From the NCBI GenBank assembly GCA_964369235.1, contig CAYJEQ010000025.1:1-31680 (forward strand): 31,680 nt of DNA, in the 5' to 3' direction. The number at the start of each line of letters is the position of its first letter. Position 1 is the first letter of the stretch. Shown piece by piece: positions 16,603 to 24,451 of this stretch. The stretch comes from CAYJEQ01 sp964369235 (GTDB lineage Bacteria; Bacillota; Clostridia; Oscillospirales; Ruminococcaceae). The notes under the pieces were generated by a model. It did no database searches. It was not told where the DNA came from and saw nothing but the letters and a program-made list of their open reading frames with translations. Position numbers and translations under genes: made by a program.

Positions 16603-17772
16603 TTAAAGTGATGGCTTTTTAAAATCTGTATTTTCTGTAACTGCTACTGGTGCAATGGTTTCTCCTGGTTTAACCAGTTTAGCCATTACTACAAATCGCT
16701 GATCTGCAGAAGATCCATAAGCTCTAGTACAGGTAGATAGGGTAAGAATCTTATCAGAGCCTGTTACTGTTACATCATAATCATGTAAGCTTCTTGATCT
16801 TGCTTCATTTATAGTGCTAGACATATAGCTTGTGCCACCGTCGCTTACAATATAGTTAAAGGAAGATTCTGTGTAGAATACTGCGAATATCTGCCATACC
16901 ATTTCTTCATCTTCGGTGGAGTAATGTATGTACTGGGTATTCTTTGCAAAATCTAGGTGATGTAGTGCTGCCATCTGTGCCATCATTACATCGTTAGCAT
17001 TACCTATGCGAGGATCATTGGATACATTTGTCCAGTTGTGTCCGTAAAGAACTGTATTCTGGGAAATTTCGTTTCTATCGCCAAAGTTAGTATCACTATC
17101 AGCCCAGATTACACCGTTTCTATCAGCCTGCTTATCATATCCTAGGGATTCATAATACAGATTATCTGGCCCCACTACTACTGCATGGCTTATATTTGTA
17201 TTAGGTATAGTTAACCAACCAATTACATCGGAGTTAGCCGCCTTCCATGATGGGATATTAGCTGCCCCTGAAACACCGATAGTATCAGCTGTATTTTTTG
17301 CTGTGTATGGTGGTGGGGTTGGTGTTGGTGTTGGAGTAGGCTCTGGAGTTGGGGTTGGCTCTGCTGACACTGTTAGAGCTGGAGTTTGGGTTGGAGCAGC
17401 AGTTGCTGTTGTAGCTGCTGAAGGTGCTGGTGTAGCAGATGCCACTGGAGTTTCTGAGGTAGCTGGTGAGGTTTCTGAAGTTTCTTCTTCCTTATCGCCC
17501 TCTACTGCTGGGCTTTCCTCTGGAGTTTCTTCAGCTTCATCTTGTGAAGATGTATCTTCTGCAACATCTAATGAAGATGTGTCTTCTGTAGCGTCCTCTA
17601 CCTGTTCCTCTTGTTGTGCCTGACTGGAGGAGTTATCCTCTGTAGGCTCCTTCACTGTATCTATAGTGGAGTTAGCAATGGAAAATATTGCTGTAGAAAA
17701 TGCTACAATGCCTGCTACTAACAGTATTCTACCATATCTTGTTGATAGTAATTTCTTTGATCTTTCTTTCAT
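16603..17772 (-). CDS. Class B sortase with N-terminal membrane anchor and long low-complexity stalk
   Basis: This cysteine transpeptidase attaches secreted proteins to the cell wall. The 389-aa protein has a basic N-terminus and one membrane helix (about 14-34). An acidic Ser/Thr/Glu-rich segment (about 41-110) carries imperfect EDTSS repeats, and a Pro/Thr run (about 127-156) completes the stalk. The sortase domain (about 170-370) has WLTIPNTNI, H245 in VLYGHNW, C348 in LTLSTCTR and R359 in QRFVVMAKL; YGHN and LSTC are class B-like. The stalk is much longer than in ordinary SrtB and may span wall layers. The ATG follows AGAGAGGAT. Substrate unknown. It shares its domain with the two sortases at 22421-24384 but is clearly more diverged. 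Confidence 0.9.
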   Translation of the reverse strand: MKERSKKLLSTRYGRILLVAGIVAFSTAIFSIANSTIDTVKEPTEDNSSSQAQQEEQVEDATEDTSSLDVAEDTSSQDEAEETPEESPAVEGDKEEETSETSPATSETPVASATPAPSAATTATAAPTQTPALTVSAEPTPTPEPTPTPTPTPPPYTAKNTADTIGVSGAANIPSWKAANSDVIGWLTIPNTNISHAVVVGPDNLYYESLGYDKQADRNGVIWADSDTNFGDRNEISQNTVLYGHNWTNVSNDPRIGNANDVMMAQMAALHHLDFAKNTQYIHYSTEDEEMVWQIFAVFYTESSFNYIVSDGGTSYMSSTINEARSRSLHDYDVTVTGSDKILTLSTCTRAYGSSADQRFVVMAKLVKPGETIAPVAVTENTDFKKPSL

Positions 17773-18324
17773 GGGGTATCCTCTCTAAACTTTCTTTTTG
17801 TGGTTTACGCATATAATAATTGTATCATAATTTTATGATAAAAAAAAGATGGTAATAAGATTTTTTTTCAAGAAAATTTAATAAAATATTCTACATTGCC
17901 CTTTGTAAAAATTACCGATAAAATTTCAAATATTACCCATTAGTAAAATAAACATTTATTATTATACTATTACTATAGCTGTCAAACTGTAATTTACAGA
18001 AAATAGTTTCCTAGCTATAAGGTTTTATAGTGTATATAAGCTTATAAAAAAAGATGAAATACAAGAAGCTAAACTTACAAATAAATGAATAATACAAAGG
18101 TATATGAATTAAATTGGCAAGTTTTAAGTGACAGAGTAGTTCGCTTTTATCATAAGTTCGAATTGGAATTATTATCCTTAAATAATAGTTACAATGGAAT
18201 ATATACTATTAACAAGCTCTAGTTATAAAAATTAGAGTTAGGTTTTCTAGAGCTGTCCTTAATATTTGATAGCCTAGGACAATTCCCTTTACACTAAAGG
18301 GACAAAGAAAGGAATGGTCATTAA
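17773..18324. other. Intergenic region with dyad and structured leader
   Basis: No gene is supported here. An 18-bp dyad at 17823-17840 (TATCATAA-TT-TTATGATA) lies about 50 bp upstream of the sortase start and may be an operator. Upstream of the plus-strand gene at 18325, three consecutive inverted repeats occur: AGCTCTAG/CTAGAGCT (18215-18222, 18247-18254), TGTCCT/AGGACA (18254-18259, 18276-18281) and TCCCTTT/AAAGGGA (18284-18290, 18296-18302). The last ends a few bases before the ribosome site. No convincing -35/-10 pair was identified; TATACT at 18202-18207 is a possible -10. Confidence 0.55.
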
Positions 18325-19377
18325 ATGAAGAGATTTTTAGTTGCATTATTTGTAACAACAATGGTTGTAAACCAATCTGTTACAGCGTTTTCCTCCTCTG
18401 AGCCTCCCGCTGACGATGGAAGCATAACCGACATCACACTAGGACAGGAAACAGATACTGGTATCACACTAGATGCAGACACTGTGCTAATCCCTGGCGA
18501 AACCTACACCTTCCCTATTATAGTGGAACAAGGTGGGGCTTATATCCAGTTTGATGATGGACTAGATAAGGAGTTCGATGTTGATTTAGAAGAAATTCGT
18601 GGTAGAAGTGCACTGGAATACATCAAGGTAGTAGAAGGTGCTAAAGGCTTTGAAGTAGAAATCGAAATAGAAAAAGGCTGGCCTACAGAGCTTACCGATG
18701 TTGAGTATGAAATAGAACTTACAAACAATAATAGCTCTAAGGCTATATTAACAGGTGAATTTGTGTTCTCTGCTGGTTATCCTTATGCTGATCAGGACAC
18801 TATTGATGCTTTAGACAGTGGGGATTATATAGAGGTAGATGATGATGCCCCTGTATATAGAGAAAGTCAGCTAGAGCAGATTGCCGAGATTAACGATTAT
18901 GATGATGTAATATTCTCAGCAAGTAACTGGACCTATCGTGCTAATGTATCTGGTAGAGATGCAGTAAATATGTACTATCAGCGTGATGTAATTGACCCTG
19001 TACTAGAGGCATTCCCTGACAATGACTTTGTGTTCCTATCCTTCCCTGCTGGCCCTCAGTTTGGTAGAGGTACACTGGAATTTGATGTATCTAATATAGA
19101 AGAAGATTTTGACTATGATATGTATATGTACCGTTATTATGAAGGTAAGCTAACTCAGTTAGATACCGACTATGATGAGGACGAAAGTATACTAAGCACC
19201 ACAACTGGTAATCTAGGTAGATTTGTTATTACCGATAAGAAGATTGCCGATGGTACTGTAGTAGAGTATGGATTTGGTGGTAGTGAAGAACCTGATGAAC
19301 CAGAAGAACCAGAAGATCCAGAGCCTGAAACCGACACAATCCCAGATGTTAAGCCAAACCCTGAGTCTGGTAGATAA
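18325..19377 (+). CDS. Acidic secreted protein of unknown function
   Basis: I do not recognise a family for this 350-aa protein. Residues 1-22 form a Sec signal peptide (KRFLVALFVTTMVVNQSVTAFS). The mature part is strongly acidic, with Asp/Glu in most predicted strands and turns, and is probably beta-rich. The last 30 residues are a spacer of EEPDEPEEPEDPEPETD type ending NPESGR. There is no C-terminal membrane helix and no lipobox cysteine, so it is probably released or wall-associated. The NPESG end recalls NPxT sortase signals but lacks the threonine, hydrophobic stretch and basic tail; the bases after the stop codon do not encode them in frame. The start has AGAAAGGAATGGTCATT before it. 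It is divergent from the sortase gene at 17772. Confidence 0.8.
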   Translation: MKRFLVALFVTTMVVNQSVTAFSSSEPPADDGSITDITLGQETDTGITLDADTVLIPGETYTFPIIVEQGGAYIQFDDGLDKEFDVDLEEIRGRSALEYIKVVEGAKGFEVEIEIEKGWPTELTDVEYEIELTNNNSSKAILTGEFVFSAGYPYADQDTIDALDSGDYIEVDDDAPVYRESQLEQIAEINDYDDVIFSASNWTYRANVSGRDAVNMYYQRDVIDPVLEAFPDNDFVFLSFPAGPQFGRGTLEFDVSNIEEDFDYDMYMYRYYEGKLTQLDTDYDEDESILSTTTGNLGRFVITDKKIADGTVVEYGFGGSEEPDEPEEPEDPEPETDTIPDVKPNPESGR

Positions 19378-19632
19378 TGCTTACTGAATAACTGGGTGCT
19401 AAGCACACAGTATCTCAAAACAAGGGTGTTTTGAGGTTAACATGGGAGATTTTCAGCCTGCCTGAATTTGGAGCTATACTCCAAATTCAGAGTGCAAAGT
19501 TTTTATAATAATGGATTAAAAACTTTGCACTCTGAAACACCCAAAAACATATTAAATAAACCTATAAGTATGTTTTTGGGTTGTTCAGCAGGCTTTAGAT
19601 AAGGATATTCCCATAGTTTATAGCCTATTTGC
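19378..19632. repeat. Multi-hairpin element downstream of the secreted-protein gene
   Basis: The first hairpin is CTCAAAACA/TGTTTTGAG (19414-19422, 19427-19435). A closed unit follows from 19455 to 19594: an outer stem AGCCTGC/GCAGGCT (19455-19461, 19588-19594) encloses three long hairpins. These are a 12-bp stem (19462-19473 with 19479-19490), a 17-bp stem (19489-19505 with 19517-19533) and a 13-bp stem (19539-19551 with 19569-19581). The first two stems share two bases, so they compete at the junction. All three stems are perfectly paired. This could be a structured RNA, a miniature mobile element or a compound terminator. Confidence 0.65.
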
Positions 19633-19679
19633 AAAATTATGCTCTTACCCTTTGTTTTTGGGTAAGAGCATAAAATTTT
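19633..19679. terminator. Bidirectional terminator between the secreted-protein gene and the CHR genes
   Basis: A perfect stem TATGCTCTTACCC/GGGTAAGAGCATA (19638-19650, 19660-19672) encloses a 9-base T-rich loop. A/T-rich flanks (AAAAT before, ATTTT after) supply tails for both strands. It lies between convergent transcription units. Confidence 0.75.
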
Positions 19680-19754
19680 ATTATTATGGTTTTATTGCTG
19701 TTGATTATAAGGTTACTATTAGGGCAACAGTAGTCACCCACACCTAATCCCCTT

Positions 19755-20315
19755 TTAGAATTTAAATACTATACCTACCACTGCTGATAGAGCAATGTAT
19801 ATAAAGGGGCTTTTTTTATATTTTAATACAGCAAAGAATATTACTGCAAAAAATATTACACCTTTTATATGGATAAAGTTTATCATCTCAGATAAGGGCA
19901 GATTATGCTGGGTAAATAAAGCTACCTGCATTACGCTTATTGCTGCTGCCCCAATAAGACCTGCCACAGCCGGACGAAGTCCATAAAAAGCACTGGTTAC
20001 TAGCTTACTAGCTTTAAATTTATCGTACATTCTAGACACTAGTACCACTATTATGATTGATGGCACTATCTCCCCTATGGTAGCTACTATCCCACCTAGT
20101 ATTCCTGCAACATTATTTCCTACATATGTTGCCATATTTATCCCTATAGGGCCTGGGGTGGATTCTGATATTGCTATCATATCGGTTATTAGGCTTTGAG
20201 GATACCAACCTGTTCTCTCCCCCAAATCCTGTAGAAAAGGGATTGCAACCATACCTCCACCTACAGCAAACATTCCTATCTTAAAAAATTCAAAAAATAA
20301 TTTTAAATAAATCAT
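19755..20315 (-). CDS. Chromate transporter (CHR family), short-chain subunit B
   Basis: A 186-aa membrane protein with about six hydrophobic segments. It begins with LKLFFEFFKIGMFAVGGGMVAIPFLQDL, the FxxGGG-type N-terminal motif of CHR proteins, followed by ISESTPGPIGINMATYVG, the other conserved block. Short-chain CHR proteins work in pairs of homologous halves, and its partner lies directly upstream, overlapping by four bases (ATGA). The ribosome site AGGAGGTG lies in the end of the partner gene. The family exports chromate in some bacteria; in gut-type Clostridia the physiological substrate is usually unproven. Confidence 0.9.
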   Translation of the reverse strand: MIYLKLFFEFFKIGMFAVGGGMVAIPFLQDLGERTGWYPQSLITDMIAISESTPGPIGINMATYVGNNVAGILGGIVATIGEIVPSIIIVVLVSRMYDKFKASKLVTSAFYGLRPAVAGLIGAAAISVMQVALFTQHNLPLSEMINFIHIKGVIFFAVIFFAVLKYKKSPFIYIALSAVVGIVFKF

Positions 20316-20857
20316 CTAGCACCTCCTAGTTTTTTAGCCTGAGCTATTATTCCTATAACTGCTGAGGTAATAATAAATACTATAGGTGATAAATCTGTTA
20401 CCACAGATAATATTAAGGTAATAATACAGATAACCATGGTAATTTTATCTTTTACGCCTTTTTTCCACATACCTATTAAGGAATGTGAAATTAGAGCACA
20501 TACACAGATGGATATACCTGCTAAGGCATGGGATACTATCTCTACTTCCATAACTCCTGTTAGAAAATTAGCCAATATAGTAATTATAATTATACAGGGA
20601 GATACTACTCCTAAGGCAGCTGCAATAGCCCCTGAAATTTTCTTTAGCTGGTATCCTGTAAATATAGAAACATTTACTGCTATTATCCCTGGCAGTGCTT
20701 GGCTCATGGCATAGTAGTCCAGCAGTTCTTCCTCACTTAACCAGTTTTTAGCTGCTACTACCTGACTTTTAAGTATTGGTAACATGGCATAACCACCACC
20801 AAAGGTAACTCCACTCATCTTAAAAAATGACCAGTATATATCTAATAATAATTTCAT
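20312..20857 (-). CDS. Chromate transporter (CHR family), short-chain subunit A
   Basis: A 181-aa membrane protein, homologous to its downstream neighbour. The N-terminus IYWSFFKMSGVTFGGGYAMLPILKSQVV has the CHR GGG motif and YAMSQALPGIIAVNVSIFTGY the second conserved block. It starts with ATG after GAAAGGATATAAATAG, 24 bp after birA, and overlaps subunit B by four bases. The two halves almost certainly form a heteromeric transporter. Co-transcription with birA is inferred from spacing only; no functional link to biotin is evident. Confidence 0.9.
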   Translation of the reverse strand: MKLLLDIYWSFFKMSGVTFGGGYAMLPILKSQVVAAKNWLSEEELLDYYAMSQALPGIIAVNVSIFTGYQLKKISGAIAAALGVVSPCIIIITILANFLTGVMEVEIVSHALAGISICVCALISHSLIGMWKKGVKDKITMVICIITLILSVVTDLSPIVFIITSAVIGIIAQAKKLGGAR

Positions 20858-20881
20858 CTATTTATATCCTTTCAGCATCTT

Positions 20882-21853
20882 TTATTTCCACTCCCTTAAG
20901 GACACCTCTCCTGATTGCAGTGTTACTGTCTGTCCATCTGGCTTTTCTACTATTAAGTGGCAATCCTCATCTAGTGCTATAGCCTTAGCTGGGTAGCTTT
21001 CTTCCCCTCGGGTTACTGTTAGATTTTTTCCTAATACTAGCTGTTTTTCCCCATAGGCTGTAGCTATCTGCTTTTTATCAAAATTCTCATAAAGCTCCAT
21101 TATCTCCTGTAGTAAAGCCCCTATTAAGAGATTTCTGTCTACTATTTCACCTTGATCCTCTAGGCTTGTAGATATATCCAGTATATCCTCAGGCACAAGA
21201 CCTTTTAAACTATATACATTTATCCCTATACCTATTATTGCCCAGTCTATAGTGGCACTTTCTGCTGTGATACCTGCTTCTGTAAGGATACCACAGAGTT
21301 TTTTATCACCTACGTATATATCGTTTACCCATTTTATTTTAGTTTCTAGTTTTGTTAGCTGCTCTATTGTATTAGACACTGCTACTGCTGTCAATACTGT
21401 AAGCATATTTATAGGGAAATCCTCCCTAGGCTTTACCAGCAAACTAAGATATACACCCTTTCCCTTAGGTGTGTGAAACCTTCTTCCCAGTCTACCTCTA
21501 CCAGCACTTTGATGATCAGATACCACTACCATTCCTTCCTTGCCACCTTCTAAGGCTATGGCTTTAAGGTAATTATTGGTGGAATCTATTGTGTCTAATA
21601 CCACTATGTTAAATTTTTCTTTACTAGTTAGCTGGGATTTTATCCCCTCTGCCCAGATTTTATCTATTTCTTTTACTAGGGTATATCCTTCCCCCTGTTT
21701 ATTCTCTATGTTAAATCCCTGCTCTTTTAAACTGTGGACTGCTTTCCATACTGCTGTTCTAGATACCTGTAACTCTGCTGCCATCTGCTCACCAGATATA
21801 CTTTGTCCCATATTATTAGTTAGTATAGTTAGAACTTTATCCCTTACCTTCAC
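20882..21853 (-). CDS. birA: BirA, bifunctional biotin-protein ligase and repressor
   Basis: This enzyme activates biotin and attaches it to carboxylase carrier domains; with its DNA-binding domain it can also repress biotin genes. An N-terminal winged helix-turn-helix spans about residues 5-60 (ISGEQMAAELQVSRTAVWKAVHSLKEQGF). The ligase core has TIDSTNNYLK, the biotin-binding SAGRGRLGRRFHTPKG and KWVNDIYVGDKKLCGIL, then the C-terminal SH3-like domain. A longer frame reaches 21874, but AGAGAGGA lies inside it nine bases before the GTG at 21853, which is chosen (323 aa). No biotin-operator palindrome was recognised in the window. Confidence 0.94.
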   Translation of the reverse strand: MKVRDKVLTILTNNMGQSISGEQMAAELQVSRTAVWKAVHSLKEQGFNIENKQGEGYTLVKEIDKIWAEGIKSQLTSKEKFNIVVLDTIDSTNNYLKAIALEGGKEGMVVVSDHQSAGRGRLGRRFHTPKGKGVYLSLLVKPREDFPINMLTVLTAVAVSNTIEQLTKLETKIKWVNDIYVGDKKLCGILTEAGITAESATIDWAIIGIGINVYSLKGLVPEDILDISTSLEDQGEIVDRNLLIGALLQEIMELYENFDKKQIATAYGEKQLVLGKNLTVTRGEESYPAKAIALDEDCHLIVEKPDGQTVTLQSGEVSLREWK

Positions 21854-21874
21854 TGTAATCATTCCTCTCTGCAA

Positions 21875-22420
21875 ATATCTTAAATGTACTTTATCCTGTT
21901 CCTATACACTCAGTTATATATTATACATTATATTTTATAAAAATACCAGTTTTAACAGTAATTCCACATTTTTCTCGGTGAATAAGTTAATAACTATTTT
22001 ACTATTTGTAATGTAAAGCTGATATATTACACTTTTAACAGTTTCCACAGAGTTTTCAACAATGAACCGTTAGTAAGTTAACTAAAGTATGTTAGCTAAT
22101 TGTTAGTATGTTAGAAGTATGATTTTATATGTGGTCATATATCCTTATTATTATATACTAATTATATATCACTAGCCATTTCTACCAAGGCTATAAGAAA
22201 ACCGTAAATCTACATATGTATAGACTTACGGCTTTACAATATAAAATGGCTCTATTAATTGTTGGGGTAAAATTTTACTATAGAACCTATAAAATAGAGT
22301 GTATCCACTAGCCAGTGAATACACTCTATTAATTTATAAATTGGTCATGTGGGCATTCCGTTGCCCACGACCTTTAAAATCGCCCTGGGAGGAGTATAAA
22401 TAATTGGAACACAGTGGAGA
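21875..22420. repeat. Intergenic hairpin array between birA and the sortase pair
   Basis: No gene is supported. A possible birA promoter is TTAAAA (21955-21950), 17 bp, TATAAT (21932-21927) on the minus strand. Degenerate GTTAG/GTATG words cluster at 22070-22125. Four strong hairpins follow: 22202-22231 (CCGTAA...TTACGG), 22293-22330 (17 pairs, one mismatch), 22343-22372 (GGTC plus GTGGGCA arms) and 22392-22432 (GAGTATAAATAAT arms). The right arm of the last one contains the sortase stop codon. Their close packing resembles the multi-hairpin element at 19414-19594. Confidence 0.6.
22198..22232 (-). terminator. Terminator candidate downstream of the lipoprotein-type sortases
   Basis: On the minus strand CCGTAAGTCTA pairs with TAGATTTACGG with one mismatch, followed by TTTTCTT. 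It lies about 190 bp after the last sortase stop codon, beyond three other hairpins. Confidence 0.6.
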
Positions 22421-23356
22421 TTATTTATACTCTGTAATGCCCCATGCTTCTAGCTGTGCATCAGTATATATATTCCCAAAGGAAGGCTGTACTGCATCGG
22501 TATTTTTCATTACTTCTACAGTAGTTTTAGTAGCTTCGCTATCTGGTACCAGTCTAGCCTGTACTACAAAACGCTGTGCTGTATTGTAATTACCATCAGC
22601 ACTCCATGCACCATATCTGTATGTACAGGTTGATAGAGTTAGTATCTTATCATTAGCTGCAGATACCTGCACATCATAATCAAATACCGATCTATCTCTG
22701 CCACCATCAATAATACCTTGAAGTGTAGCTGTGCTTGGATTCTCTAGGTGATACTGGAAATCAGTATCGGTAAAGAAAGCAGAGAATACTTCAAATACCA
22801 TATAATCCTCTGGTGTTGTTATATAGATGTATGGATTATTTTCGGCAAATTCTTCATTCTCATAATTCATTAGAGGAGAGAATTTGTCACCATTAGGATC
22901 ATCATCCATATTGTGTCCATAGATAATAGTATTAGCTGTTAGCTTATCATCTACAGAAAGGACATTACCTGCATCCGCAAAGAAACAACCGTGGAAATCA
23001 TATTCTTCATTGATATTTCTTCTCTCGTAGTATAGATTTCTTTCCCAAAGCTCTAGGCTTTCGTCGGTGTTTTGCAGAATTTCGTTATTAATTGTAGTGT
23101 TAGGTACTGTTATCCAGCCCTTAACATCATCATTAATACCGTAGGCAGCATCTATTTTTTCCACTATTTCATCTGGTGGGTCTATATCCTTAGGTTTTTC
23201 TGGTGTTGGCTCCGGTGTAGCAGTTGGTGATACTGTAGGAGCTGCTGAGCTTTGCACCTCACCTACTTCACGAGAGGAGCAAGCTGACATTGACGCCATT
23301 GCTGCTACAGCCAGAAGTACCACTAGGGATTTCTTTAGGGGTAAACTTTTAAACAT
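22421..23356 (-). CDS. Class B sortase with lipoprotein-type signal (second of tandem pair)
   Basis: A 311-aa sortase. The N-terminus (KKSLVVLLAVAAMASMSAC) resembles a lipoprotein signal with the lipid-modified cysteine at C26, followed by SSREV and a short Pro/Thr linker (about 38-60). The sortase domain has GWITVPNTTI, H148 in IIYGHNM, C244 in LTLSTCTY and R262 in AQRFVVQARLV, so the active site is complete. Sortases are usually held by a plain membrane helix, which makes a lipid anchor unusual. It is closely similar to the neighbour at 23392-24384 through the whole catalytic domain, including the tail ending in WGI..YK, so the pair arose by tandem duplication. The ATG follows AAGGAG; the gap to the upstream paralogue is 35 bp. 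Substrate unknown. Confidence 0.88.
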   Translation of the reverse strand: MFKSLPLKKSLVVLLAVAAMASMSACSSREVGEVQSSAAPTVSPTATPEPTPEKPKDIDPPDEIVEKIDAAYGINDDVKGWITVPNTTINNEILQNTDESLELWERNLYYERRNINEEYDFHGCFFADAGNVLSVDDKLTANTIIYGHNMDDDPNGDKFSPLMNYENEEFAENNPYIYITTPEDYMVFEVFSAFFTDTDFQYHLENPSTATLQGIIDGGRDRSVFDYDVQVSAANDKILTLSTCTYRYGAWSADGNYNTAQRFVVQARLVPDSEATKTTVEVMKNTDAVQPSFGNIYTDAQLEAWGITEYK

Positions 23357-23391
23357 AATAATTAAAATCTCCTTGATTTAACTAGGTCCTA

Positions 23392-24384
23392 TTATTTGTA
23401 CTGGCTGATACCCCATTCTGCTAGCTTAGCATCACTGTAAAAATCACCGAAAGATGGCTGTAGTGGATCTGGGTTTTTTGTAATAGAAGCTGTGGTTTTT
23501 AGGGCTTCGCCTTCTGGAACAAGTCTAGCCTGAACTACATAACGCTGTGCCTTATTGTAGTCCTCATCTGCCTGCCACTCACCATAAACATAGGTACAGG
23601 TAGATAGAGTTAGAATCTTGTCAGATGTTGTTACATTAACATTGTAATCATATTCAGAACGAGCTCTACCACCGTCAATTATATACTGTAGTGTTGCTGC
23701 GTCTGGTTTTTCTAGGTGGTACTGGAATCCGATATCTGTAAAGAATGCAGAGAATACCTCAAATACCAGCTCACCTTCTGTTGTTGTAACATAGATATAA
23801 GGGTTATTAGTAGCAAAAGTCTGATCTCTATACTTCATTAGCTGAGCAAACTTGTCACCGTTTGGATCATCATCCATGTTGTGACCGTAGATAATTGTAT
23901 TAGCTGTTAGACTTGCTCTATTTGTTAATACATTACCTGCATCTAAGAAGTAGCTACCATAGTAATTATATGTTTTGGTGATATCTCTTCTTTCGTAATA
24001 GATATTGTCCCCAGACTGTAGTATTTCGTTGTCGATCTCCGTATTAGGGATTTCTATCCAACCCTTAACATCGTCATTTACCTTGTATGCTGCCTCTATT
24101 TTTTCTAGAGTTGTCATTTCTGGTGAGATAGATGGTTCTGGTCTTGGATCGTCTTCACCACTGTCCACTGTAGGATCCTCTACATTGTCACCAATTGGCT
24201 CGGAACTGTCCTCAGAGGTGTCATCATTATCATCTACTGATGATGAGCTAGAGCTCTGGGATGTTGATGTGTCTGAGGAATCCGGTGTTTCTTCCTCACG
24301 ACTGTCACATGCTGCGAAAGCAAGCATTGTTGTAGTAGCAAGCACTACACATAATAGCTTTTTAAGATTATCTTTACTAAACAT
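23392..24384 (-). CDS. Class B sortase with lipoprotein-type signal (first of tandem pair)
   Basis: A 330-aa sortase. The signal (LKKLLCVVLATTTMLAFAAC) places a candidate lipidated cysteine at C26, exactly as in its paralogue, followed by DSREEE. A Ser/Asp/Glu-rich linker (about 31-90) is longer and more acidic than that of the paralogue. The catalytic residues are H168 in IIYGHNM, C263 in LTLSTCTY and R281 in AQRYVVQARLV. GWIEIPNTEI and FEVFSAFFTD are also shared with the second copy. The ATG follows AAGGAGAAAA, about 60 bp after pyk. The pyk terminator candidate lies between, so it may be transcribed by read-through or from a promoter not recognised here. Confidence 0.88.
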   Translation of the reverse strand: MFSKDNLKKLLCVVLATTTMLAFAACDSREEETPDSSDTSTSQSSSSSSVDDNDDTSEDSSEPIGDNVEDPTVDSGEDDPRPEPSISPEMTTLEKIEAAYKVNDDVKGWIEIPNTEIDNEILQSGDNIYYERRDITKTYNYYGSYFLDAGNVLTNRASLTANTIIYGHNMDDDPNGDKFAQLMKYRDQTFATNNPYIYVTTTEGELVFEVFSAFFTDIGFQYHLEKPDAATLQYIIDGGRARSEYDYNVNVTTSDKILTLSTCTYVYGEWQADEDYNKAQRYVVQARLVPEGEALKTTASITKNPDPLQPSFGDFYSDAKLAEWGISQYK

Positions 24385-24417
24385 AATAATTACTTTTCTC
24401 CTTATAAATTTCTTATT

Positions 24418-24451
24418 TCAAAAAGTAATCGGGATTTACCTCCAATTACTT
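24418..24451 (-). terminator. Terminator candidate overlapping the pyk stop codon
   Basis: On the minus strand AAGTAAT (24451-24445) pairs with ATTACTT (24429-24423), with additional GG/CC pairs, followed by TTTTTG. The stem includes the last pyk codon and stop codon, so translation to the end of pyk could disturb its folding. Confidence 0.6.

Noticed and set aside
17303..17623. A plus-strand frame rich in Gly, Val, Ser and Ala
   Set aside because: It is the antisense of the low-complexity Pro/Thr/Glu stalk of the sortase; its composition reflects that repeat.
19350..19440. A frameshifted sortase signal after NPESGR in the secreted protein
   Set aside because: Reading past the stop codon gives no hydrophobic segment or basic tail in that frame.
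19455..19594. A tRNA gene suggested by the cloverleaf-like folding
   Set aside because: The arms are far too long, and there is no T-loop, D-loop or CCA-like end; the length of 140 bases does not fit.
21576..22016. A 146-codon plus-strand open frame overlapping birA
   Set aside because: Most of it is antisense to the clear birA coding sequence, and the remainder is AT-rich non-coding DNA.
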